Of a stretch of DNA of 64,000 bases, positions 24,318 to 36,800 are shown piece by piece; positions within the stretch are counted from its first letter, which is position 1; each line of letters begins with the position of its first letter. The stretch is from Athripsodes cinereus. Lineage: Eukaryota; Arthropoda; Insecta; Trichoptera; Leptoceridae. The position numbers were made by a program, and so were the translations under genes. Below the pieces are notes generated by a model. That model was not told the origin of the DNA. It saw nothing but the letters and a program-made list of their open reading frames with translations, and ran no database searches. The stretch covers positions 2,666,001 to 2,730,000 of the forward strand of contig OX388322.1 in assembly GCA_947579605.1 (NCBI GenBank), given 5' to 3'.

Positions 24318-24612
24318 ATTATACTACACCCTCACGCCATATCCCAAGTGTGGGTAGGTAGAGGACGAAACACCACACAGCTCTATCTCTACATACTTCT
24401 TTCAATTTCTCTACATTCTTACAATATCTCATACACTCATGCCTATTTCCATACTCAACACAAACCACGCAGTTCTCGGATGTCCTCACTTTCTCAAACC
24501 TCCTATTTTAGATAGATACAACCTCTTCATCATCCATTCGCTTCCCATGTCAAAGCCATCGCATTTTATTTACACGCATTCTATCCATAAGACTCCTCTC
24601 GCAGAATCTGAT
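24318..24612 (-). mobile_element. 'WFGHVER' retrotransposon tail, copy 2
   Basis: Plus-strand signature CACCCTCACGCCATATCCCA and 'TACACGCATTCTATCCATAA'. The minus strand encodes broken pieces of the VNK-WFGHVER tail. It ends about 180 bp before the zinc-finger gene's stop codon. Confidence 0.65.
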
Positions 24613-24794
24613 GGATATAACTTGATAGTAACATATTATTTAATTCCAGGATAGTAAGGTTTTCTTAACTATATGTAATATATCTTGTTGCTTACATATG
24701 ATAGCTAATATTACTATTTTTATATTATTATTATGGTCATTCTGTTAGATATATTATTGTATATATAACATTATTACATAAGTGATAGTTTTGT

Positions 24795-24896
24795 CTACTC
24801 GTCTTCTTGTGTATTGTTTAGAGCGACCCATCCAGAGTCTCCGTTTGGTAGACGGATCTGATAGAACTTCAGGGTGCTATCTTCAATGTCCAAAGC
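24795..24896 (-). CDS. ZAD gene terminal exon 21
   Basis: Acceptor TTTCAACAG|GCTTTG. It encodes ALDIEDSTLKFYQIRLPNGD then SGWVALNNTQEDE and stops at TAG (24797-24795). Confidence 0.86.
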   Translation of the reverse strand, partial: ALDIEDSTLKFYQIRLPNGDSGWVALNNTQEDE

Positions 24897-27800
24897 CTGT
24901 TGAAATAAAAAAATATTTGTGATGAAAAATTAAACACAATTACGATATGTAAAAGTGAGAGTTTGTAATTTAATATTTTCAATTTAATCTACTTTAATGG
25001 TATTTTGTCATGTGTGTATTATTTTTTTTTTTAAAGAAAGATATATCTGGGTTTTGTTATAAACCCAAATACAACCTTATACACCTTTCACAGTAAGCTA
25101 CTAAAAGCTTGTGTCGTGAAAGGGGAGTTTGCCGGCACCTGGTATCGAACCACGGACCCCATGTTCACAAGGCCGAGACTCTACCTCCAGGCTACCGACG
25201 AACTCAAAAAAGCTTCCCTATATTTCTAAAGTGGGAGAGTCCCAACACAATTTTATTGATTAAAAACTAGTAACACATTTGGGACATATTTCTGTTTTTT
25301 GACATTCAGTCGTCTAGAGAGTGGCAGGGTTAAAGTGGTCATGGGTCAAAGATCAGAGATGGACAAAAAGGGTAGTGGAGTGGAGATCTCGTGAAGACAA
25401 AAGAAGTAGAGGAAGACCTCTTACACGATGGATGACATTAAAAGAATTTAGTTTTGTACCTTTGGGTTAGTTGGAAGAGATGGCATCTTTGCGATAAACT
25501 CGCCCTCTGTATATTGATTGTATTTAATCTAAATGTATTCCTTCTATGTAATGTACAGTAAAGAATGAATAAATAAATAAGAATTGCTGGTGACTGGTTG
25601 CAGAAAACTCAGGACAGAGATGTCTTAGGCTTAAAAAATGGCTTAGGCAATAGAAACAATGATAAATACGAAAGAGGCATACATCCAACAGCAGAGATGT
25701 TTATTTATTTATTTATTTTATTCTTCTTGCACATCATCATTCACATAACAAAATCAACAAATAAAAATGTGATGATATACAGTGGCGAGATCATCGCTGA
25801 TTATTATTACACTATTAGTGATTTCTTCCATCTAACCATGTTGATATCAGGCTGAAGGAGAGAGGGAGGTAAGTAAATTGAATATTATTATCATTTGTTA
25901 CATATGACATTTACCTGGTGTCCTTGATCAGCTGTGTGTATGATATGTATTCTCTGTGTATCTATCATATCTCCTGTAATGATTGTAGTCTCACCATCCT
26001 CACCCACACCCACTTCAGATACTTCCTTCTCTAGACCCTCACCTGGAACAGTGACGTAAGGGAAATGAGGAAATTTTTTATTTTCGTTTAACTGGAAAAT
26101 TTATGTTTTCAATCGGAATATCACTGTTGATTCACTATGCTTATCACGTAAAATTGGATGAAATAGTAAAATATACAAACGTATAAAAATAATTTAATCA
26201 ATCTAATTTATAAAATTCTCGTGTCACGGTGTTTGTTATCATACTCCTCCGAAAAAAGCTCGACCGATTTTGATGAAATTTAGTGTGCTTATCGGGTAGG
26301 TCTGAGAATCGGCCAACATCTATTTTTCATACCCCTAAAAGTTAAGGGTAGTCCACCCCGATTTTTTATTTTTTGGACAATTTTTTTTATGTTGAGGCAT
26401 TAAAAAATACATACAGCCCTAAATTTTCACCCTTCTACATCAAATCCTATTTCTTAATAGCGATATTAGTATATGGCAAAACAACGTTTGCAGAGTCAGC
26501 TAGTAATATTATAAATTTCTTTCTTTTGTAAAACTCCATATAATTTATGATATATAAAACAGACATGGTTGTTTGTGGTGAAAGGTGACAGTTTTAATAT
26601 GAAAGATAATAAAAATTCAATGACAGTGGTGCGAAAGAGAAGAAGAATATTTTGTTGTTCTGAGATTGGCCTAGTGAAGGCAGTCGAAATTCAGGCAAAG
26701 ATATTGTGCATTTCAGATTTTTATTCAGTACAGTAGGATCATATATTGTTGTTCCACATTCAAAAAGGGGTATGTGAATTTATTTAATGTTTTGACATTT
26801 CTAGAATAAACTGCTTATAATGACATCATAACCAATTTATGAAGTGATTCTTAGTATCAAATATTAAAATTCAATACTTAAAGAATTATATCATATGCCA
26901 ATAAAAAGTCCAAACAACAATTTTAATGCCCTAATGAATATGGGCCGTAGACAAACCGCACTTAGCGATCGACTACTGGCAAACTTTTCGACAATCTACC
27001 TACAATGTACCGTGTAATTATGCTTTATTGTCGAAAATGCGTTTGTAGTCGATCGCAAAGTACGGTTTGTCTAGGGGTCAGTTTTTAAAGAGTATGCCTA
27101 AATAAAAATGATAGCACATACCTCTTTTTGAATATGCAAAAACAATATGTATTGTTTAAAAGTTGAATAAATGGACATTTAAAAAACAATTTCATTTTCT
27201 TGCTTCTTTTCCTCACCCAAACTTAAAAATAAGTTACACTAAACATAATATTTAAAAATGATAATTTGAAATAAAATTAGTAAAATGGAACAAAAATTTA
27301 CACATTAATAGAAAAAATTGTTCAATTGAAAAAATTGACAGATATTTGTTTTTACCTTGAGAGATGATTGGATCATGTTTCATGACACCACCTGCTCTCA
27401 CAATCAACTTGGAAGCATCTTCCATAAACCCAGTCTCATAGATATCTTCTGTAACAAGAAAAACATACAACATCAAGACATTATTTTATAATTCTTAAAT
27501 ACGCACTTTATGTCTTAAATTATGCGATGACGTTTGCTACCCATCCATAAAGTCTTAATTTTTTGTTGGCACGAAGAAAACAGCTTGCGTGTTTTTTACA
27601 TGTGGCTACCCCACTTGTAGGATATGCCGTGATGGCGTAATAATAATAGTAGTGATTGGAAAATAGCACACTAGTGCATACAAATCATTCATGCGGTGTG
27701 AATTAAATACATACAATATGTAATGTTTTAATTTTATGTAATAAAGATTAATTTTATCATATTTTTTGTGGAATCTGAATGTAAGCCAAAAATAATAAAA

Positions 27801-30800
27801 CATTTAAATATAAAAATTAGTTGTTAAGTTGTAGATACTAACCAGTAGCTATAGTAATCTTTGCTTCCAACTGACTCTCTGCCAATGCTTCCTCTTTTAT
27901 CTGGAACACACAAACAAATAAATAAATTATATGACTAAATTTGAATACAGTGTACACCACATAATTAACAGTGAAAGAAAATTTCACTTAATCCAAATAA
28001 AGTTCCCCTAAATACAAATGGTTCACCCACTCTTTTTTGTAAGTTTACAACTATCATATAAAATTCAAAAAGTATTCATTTGACATTTCAAAAAATTTAA
28101 AGAAAACAGCACTAATAAACATACAGTGGAACCTCTCATAACGAGCACCTCTCATAACGAGTAATTCGCATAACGAGCAAAAAAATGTGAAAAAGTTTAT
28201 TTATTTATTATTTTATTTATTTTCTCGAAGGGAACAAACAGTCAACACAACGAGTATTACAACAATTAAAATTAAATGAAATACAGACCACAAGAGTCCC
28301 CCTATATTACCACAGTTTAAAAAATTCAAAGCAACTAAGACAAACACACAAAACCAACAACAAAAACAAAGAAATATAATAATAAGATGATAAGAATAAG
28401 AAGTTGCTCCCATAACGAGTTACATAGAAAGGGTAGGAAGTCACTTTTTTACGAAATTCACTTGTGACCTTGTGAGCCGGGACTTCCGCGCCAGTACATC
28501 AGTCTGTGTTTAGCAATCTCTCCGTTAGCGCCTTGGTTTCGCATGTGATCACCCATTCTTCCAAAATTTGTATTGATATTATTAGTAATTTTTTATGTGC
28601 GAAGTATTATAATCCGAATTATATAAGATATATATTATATAAGAATAAAAATAACTGTTGAAATGAAGCGTAAAATCATTGAAAAGCGAGAACAAGGTGT
28701 GAGCATGGCATATCTAGCGCGCACATACTATCGGTCAACATCAACGATCTGCACAGTTCTCAAGAACAAAGATAAAATTAAAAAGATGGATGCTTCCAAG
28801 GGAGTGTCAAGAATGTCTACGAAACGGTTACGTTTACGGTTAGTTTTCTAGTTGAAAATGGTTAATTTTTTGTCATTAATTCATATTTTTATTTAGGTAC
28901 GTTTTTCTTCCTAATCTAAATTGTACTACAAGTTGTTACACCCTTTTATAAGTAATTTTATTTGAATAAACGTTAATAAAAAAAAATCATCAAGTACTCC
29001 AAGAATACTTATTCTTTCGGCATGGAACGCATTATTGTATTTTACATTGATTTCTATAGAAAAAAATGTTTCGCATAACGAGTGTTTCGCATAACGAGTA
29101 AGAGTCTGGAACGAATTAAACTCGTTATGAGAGGTTCCACTGTACTTTACTAATATGAACGACGATATGTAAATTTAACACACGGAATAACTATATAAGG
29201 CTTAGAAATGACAATGTCACCTTATTTCATGGTGTCCCAGACAGAACTTGAACTATTAATTGGAAAAAAGCACACCTCGTGGAAAGGATGGGTTGCAGGT
29301 TCAAGTCCTATCCAGGGCACTACCAAATAAGGTGACATTTTCTTTTCTAATTCTTATATGATAGTTTCATGTGTTGAATTTACATCATAGTAAGATATTA
29401 TTTGGATTGGATAGAAAGATATCAATCCAGATCTCACTATACATAAAGATATACCTAGGACATCCGCTTAGTTATCAACTTAAATCGCAGAATCCATATT
29501 GGATAACAGCTGGAAGCGATACCCGATCAACTGACACCAAATGGCAAGATCTGTGGGCAATGAAAGCGGTGAATAGCCATAACCTGGTTGCAGACCCAAC
29601 TATACAGCTGCCAGGTTCTACGTTGCCTAGAAAACTCTGGTTCACTTTGAACAGACTGTGGTGTCGGATGCACAGCGTCACACCTACATCAATGGGGACT
29701 CGCAGACTCTCTCCGTTATGTGTGTGTGGTGCTGACCAGACAACAGACCACATGGTGAACACATGTCCCAAATATTCATACGTTGGCGGGTTGCAAGCAC
29801 TTAGTTTAGGGTCGGACGACACGATTTCATGGCTATGGGGCCTTGAGGTTTGAGTATGACGGGTTTAACCCATAAGAAGAAGATAGTAAGATATTTAGTT
29901 ATATCAATTCAACAGCTATTCAATTGGTTTCCCCACTTATGCGAGATGGTATGATGGTAATATATTGGACTCACATTATTAATGATAACCTCCTGTCCAT
30001 CTTCTAAGATAAATGTGCCCTCCAAGTGATCCAGTTTAGTCTCCAGGTCGTTGTTGATTCTGGGCTGATTCACTATGATTGTATCATTCAGGTGGCCCTG
30101 TAACAAACAATTATAACACATTTTAGTGTAAAATTAACATTTTAGCGGATCATTGTCAATTTATTTTTTAATTGAACGACCTAGCCCATCTTCATTGTAC
30201 ACCATATTAGACTTCAGAATGAATAATAGCACAATATGAAATCACACTTGAATTTAATTTAATTCCCTCACACCAAATTTCTTGTGTGGTAAGCAAAGAA
30301 GTCAAAACGCCAATCCAATCTATTCTTACATAATATACTATATCCTCACACCATGTCTCAATTGGGGTAGGCAAAGAGGATAGAATGACATATAGCTCTG
30401 TCCCTACGTACTTCTTTCACTTTCTCTACATTCGTGTAATTTCTTGTACACCTATGCCTATTTTTCTTACTCAACCCACAGTCCTCTTTGAGAATTTAAT
30501 CCACGTGGTTACCTACATAAATCTTGACAGTCTGCGATTTCTCATACACCCTCTTTCAGATAAATACATCCTTTTTGTCATCCGTTCATCATTCATTCGC
30601 TCCACACGTCCTAACCATCTCAACTCCTTACATACTTCTTTTACTGTATAGTTGCTCATGTATGCAATCTGATTTTTCTTATTCAATACGCGACAGTCAT
30701 TTAAAATGAATTCCAACCACCTTCTTTCAGACAAAAAACTTCTGTCGACTCTCTGATTTCGCTTTCCTTCTAATCGCCTGAAGATGGAGTCGAAAGTCTC

Positions 30801-33800
30801 CGAATACTAGTAAGCGTAATAAATAAAGTCACTTGGAGGTTAACTAAATAGTGTTTTTTTTTCAATATAACCTTAGATATTTATTCATAGGAAACTGTAT
30901 TATTTGTATGTAAGGTATACCTGTTGTTGCATGTGAGCGTACAATAAAGGTTTCCTCATGAAGCCAGCTCCACAGTCCAGACATTCATACGGCTTCTTAT
31001 CCGAGTGGATGAAGCGATGGGCATTCCTGTTGTCACGGGAGTTGAAAGCCTTACCACACACCTAAAACAAAACACACAAATATTATCATAAATGCTCTGA
31101 AAACAATGGACATTAACAAATGTACTTCTAACATTTTTGAATAAAATTAATGTACCAATTTCAATTCCACAAATAAATATTTTGAACTGTTTAACTATAA
31201 TAATCATAAATGCTCTGAAAACAATGGACATTAACAAATGTACTTCTAACATTTTTGAATAAAATTAATGTACCAATTTCAATTCCACAAATAAATATTT
31301 TGAACTGTTTAACTATTGAACGGAACAAAGAAAATGTATGTCTTCAACAATGCGATATCTTATTACATAGCATATTTCCCTTTCTGTTGCGTTTTATTAA
31401 GTACATATAATATAAATATAGCAAAATTACAAAAATTATGATTTCTCGAATGAAACACATTTCTACTTGCCGAGTTATGGAACTATGTAGACAGTCAATA
31501 TAATGTAAGCTAGTTTGTTTTATTCTTTAGTTTTAAGTAACTGTTGCCCTGTATATTTTTACGCGGCGGCAGAATTGCCATCCACACTTCTCAGCATTAT
31601 ACAACCAGATAAGTCTCCATATGATCAGTCATGATCACACAAAAACTTAACAGTCTAATGCCGGGAAAAATTCACCTATCCAGATATACAGGATATCAAA
31701 GGATTAGGCTCAAAACGCGGGATCAAAATACCAGCATTGTGCCTGAAATATCTGTGTTCAGAAACCTTTTTACAATATTACAAGTGTTTATTATAATAGA
31801 TTTTTGAATTTTAATGTACAAATTAACCGGTAAATCTAATTTTTGTAAATTATTTATTAAAGATTTCGGAGTTACCCCTGTAGCTGACATGACTAAAGGT
31901 ATTATATAAACGGACCTAGAATGCCAAATATTTTTTATTTCTCCTGCTAGTTCTGTATATTTACGTATTTTTTCTGCGACGGTTGTTTGTATATTATGTG
32001 TATTTGGGACAGCGATGTCGATTAGGTACGTTATTTTATTACGTTTATCATGTAATACTAAATCGGGACTATTATGATGTATTTGTCTATATTTTAATAT
32101 CTTTGTGTGTTTGTTTGTTTGTATTACCTCACATCTGTATGGCTTCTCTCCACTGTGTATTCTGGTATGCTTCTTAAAGTGTTCAGGATAAACAAAGGTG
32201 GCTTCACACACAGTACACTTGTATGGACGCTCTCCTGTGTGACTGGACTTTATGTGATACTCCAGTAATCTGAAATTGAATGACATAATTAGTTATTTTT
32301 ATGGATAGTCTTCTCCATTCCTCCCTATTTTCTGCTAGAATTAAAGAGGGAGTAATGGAGAAGAAAATCCAATCTCGTTGCAGACCAATCCAATGGATTG
32401 TAACCCACTATATCGACTGCTTAGTGTCAAATCGGTTTAACTACAAACATGAGATAAATATACCTACAGAATATATCCTACTGATTGAGCTTTATTTACT
32501 GTCAAAACAGTGTTACATTCTGACAATTCGACATTACAATATTTTGGTTATGGAGTTAGAAGGCTTTCCTTTTATTATTTACCAGAAAAATGAGAAGGTT
32601 TCTCACTTTCTATTTGTTTTCAACTCTGTCAGTATTCTCCTATGATTGTACTACTTTCATAAGACATCATAAGAGAACTAACTCGAATAATGAAATTATA
32701 AAATGTTTTTTTTCTACTTTATTGTTTTTTTATTAGATTACTATATTCCTACTATATTGTTTGTATTTTTATCTCTCTCTCTCTCTCTCTCTCTCTCAAT
32801 GAAAAAATATAGTAAAACAAAACATTTATTTCTAATTTCATTATGGAATTCTACTACTTAAACACTGACACAGTGAATCGCTGTTCTGAGGTTCTACACT
32901 TTGTATAACTATTTGTAAGTCATAATATAATATTTCTCAAGATTACTATACTTTTTATTTGTAATGCATAATAAATAATATCTTAAATGTAGAACTTCGT
33001 ATTCGTAAAATTATATTAAAAGTCTATTATATCACAATCCACAAAATTGTACTTTTAGTTGCATGAAAAATATAATTGTATATTCCAATAAAATACAGGA
33101 GTCTTGTGTACGTAAAAAGGGTTTTATTTACGCAACGGCAGAATTGCCATCCACACTTCTCAGCATTATACAACCAGATAAGTCTCCATATGATCAGTCA
33201 TGGTCACACAAAAACTCAACAGTCTAATGCCGGGAAAAATTCACCTATCCAGATATACAGGATATCAAAGGATTAGGCTCAAAACGCGGGATCAAAATAC
33301 CAGCATTGTGCCTGAAATATCTGTGTTCAAAAACTTTTTTACAATATTACAAGTGTTTATTATAATAGATTTTTGAATTTTAATATACAAATTAACCGGT
33401 AAATCTAATTTTTGTAAATTATTTATTAAAGATTTCGGAGTTACCCCTGTAGCTGACATGACTAAAGGTATTATATAAACGGATCTAGAATGCCAAATAT
33501 TTTTTATTATTTATCTATGAATTATTATTATTATGGATATGAAGCAGGCAGCAAAGCTGATATGCTTGAATGAGTCCATGATGTTACCGCAATCTGTCAA
33601 GTCCATTCTTAAAAGAATTTACACTCCCAGCAACAACCAAATCTGGAGGCAGCCCGTTTCAAGCATCCACAACTCTGTTACTTAAGAAGTGTTTTGTGTG
33701 GATTCTGGGCAAACACAATTCTATTCAGCTTAAGGCTATGGCCACGCAAGTGCAAATTCATTATGGTTGAGAAAATGGAATTAAGACATCTTCCATCGCA

Positions 33801-36800
33801 ACCTTTTACTATACATACCTTCGTCTTTTGAAGCTCTTGTCACAGTTCCTGCACTTGTACCTCTTATCATCAAAGTGAGTGGCTCTCTTGTGGGACTGCA
33901 GGTTACTGCGCTGGGAGAATGTGGAGCCACAGATGTCACAAGAGTATGGGCGCTCTCCTGAAATATCAATGAAAAAAAATATTGAATTCAACTTATTAAC
34001 CGAAAGTTCTTGTTGGAAGTTTACAACAACAAGAATTCCACTTGACTTTATTTCAAAAATGACCTTTACAAGCTTCTGCTCTCATCATCAGGTAAAGAAC
34101 TGGAAGTTAATATCCAACAAATAAAGTTATTTCAACAATCACACATTTGGAATAGTTTGCATAACGCATCATAGTAAAAATGATGTTAAAAGTCTTAAAC
34201 TACTACTAGTATACCATTACGACATAAATGTAATAAACATGCAGATGCCATGCCTCATTCATTCATTCATCGCCCTCAACGCTCCTCTCGGGAGCACAAG
34301 GTGGAAACCAGCCTCCTCCATTCAGAGCGTCTCTGCGCCAATTGTGTCACCTCTTTCCACGACATTCCCTGCACTCTGATGTCGTTGTCATAGGAGCGGT
34401 GTATTGTGAAAGAGGGACGCCCGGGCCGACGGAACCCTTGCAACGGAAAAAACAGCCTCATTGCTGAACATTAATTGACTTATATTGGGTCCGTGGTTCG
34501 ATACCAGGTACCGGCAAACTCCCCTTTCACAACACAAGCTTTTAGTAGCTTACTGTGAAAGGTGTGTAAGGTTGTATTTGGGTTTATAACAAACAAAACC
34601 CAGATATATCTTTTTTAAAAAAAAAAAAAAAAAATATGTGAGGTCTACGAACACCTCCCTTTACAGAAACACTTGAAAACTTACAAAGATGAGAGGCAAT
34701 TCTATTTTTACCCAGAACTCTACAATTGCAGACCAGTGTATAGATAAATATATTAACTAATATTATTTTAGTGTGTACCTGTATGTATTCTCTCGTGATC
34801 TCTGATCTCCGCTCTCCTTGCAAAGGACTTTTTACAGATCCAACACTGATATGGCTTGTATCCTGTGTGCACCACTCCATGGACATCTAAGTTGTGTTGA
34901 GTGCCAAATGCTTTACCTAAAACAAACAAACAAAATATGCTTTTTAAGTAAAAAAAAATTCATCCTAACTACTCATATATTGTGACACTAATCAAAACTA
35001 TATACATATTCTATACTACACATGTGGGGTAGGCAGAGAGAATGGATTGCCATATAGATCTATCCTTATATACTTCTTTCGCTTCTTTTACATTCATACA
35101 ATTTCTCATACACAAACATCAATTTATCTTACTTAACGCACGGTTGTCCTTGAGAAACCAAGCCACGTGGTTCTCAGACGCCCATGCTTCCTCACACCCC
35201 TCTTTCAGATAGGTATATTCCACATGTTTAAACCTTTCCACATGTCCAAACCATAGTAACTTATTTACACGCATTCTATCCGCAATACTCCTCTTGCATC
35301 CGCTCATTCTTTTAACATCCTTATTTCTCATTCTATTTCATTCCAACCATTCCTCTCAGCGATCGCATCTCCACTGTATATTTAGAAATAGACATAATAA
35401 TTACATATGTACTAACCACACACATTGCAGACAAAATCCTTGATACCCAGATGTGTCTTCTCATGCTGTGTCTTGTTCTGCAAGGTGAAGAAGGATTTAC
35501 CACACTGTGAACAGCTGTATGGACGAGGTCTGTCCTGAAAGTAAGGATATAACAATCAATATTAACATCAAAAAATATCACCTATAAATATGTAATATTA
35601 TCACAGTTTCTCCCACAAGTGAAGTAGCCAGCAGAATAACTGTATGTAACAAACATGTAAATCATCCTCTTCTATTTCTTTTCTGAAGTTTTCAATTGTC
35701 CTGTAAAAGGCAGGCGTTGTAAAACATGATAACTTCAATTCAACAGTGATAAGGTAAATCACCCATTCTGATTTTCTCAACTTTCCTGGTACCGAAAGGA
35801 TGATCCATCGCACGAAATTTTTATGAAATATTGTAATAATTTTTTAACTATCCTATATTATTCCCTCATGCTGAATCCCAAACGGGATAGGTAGAAAGAA
35901 CGAAACGCCATATTAATTTATTTACATACTTCTTTCACTTTCTGGACATTCATGAAATTTCTCATATAACAGTAGGCTAAATTCTCTTATTTAACTAACA
36001 TGTGTCCATCCTTGAGAATTAGATCCACGAGGTCAAGTCACATCAGACATCTGCACTTTTACACACCCCCTCTTTCAAATGAATATCATAAATAAATATA
36101 AATATGGCATATCAAAGTATACAAACATTTTTATTTTAACATTAATACCAAAAGATGGGCATATCGCATACACAATTTGTTCCAGCTAACCTGAATAATA
36201 CATTCTAGAGAGGAATGTGAAGGAAGAATTATTAATAATACTCACTGTGTGCGTCTTGCAGTGTGACTGGTACGTGTATTTGGATGCGAAACTCTTCCCA
36301 CAGAGTGCACAGCTGTACGGCTTCACTCCGATGTGCATGTTGTTATGCTCCTCCAGTAACTTCTTAGACCTAATAAAGTATTTATTTATTTCTCTCATAA
36401 TATAATACAACACATATAACTACAATAATATAAAGTAATGTTGCCCAAATGAGTCAAGCCTGTGCCAGGGCAAACAATATCTTAATAATTTTACAAAAAG
36501 ACATCATAATTTTGTAACAAAAAGTTTACATTTCAAATATTTTATCAATAATTTATTTTGACATTTCAATTTTTTATCACATTTATTACAAATTTTATTA
36601 TATTATTACTCCAATTTTTATTGTTGACATAATATTACTAAGCATTTTATTGACATTCTATAACTGACACTACAATCCATAATAATATTATGGATCATTA
36701 TATTATAATGATTTGATATGACTAATTTTATATAATTTTATAAATGTTACAATTTGATTCCCGTTCGTGTTTATTCTTCGCCAATTGTTGTTCTTGTCAA

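Noticed and set aside
28663..28851. Small gene with a helix-turn-helix, possibly domesticated
   Set aside because: It lies inside Tigger terminal repeats with TA duplications and lacks the rest of the transposase; no evidence of domestication.
29475..29822. 115-codon minus-strand frame
   Set aside because: Antisense of the clear non-LTR C-terminal fragment encoded on the plus strand.
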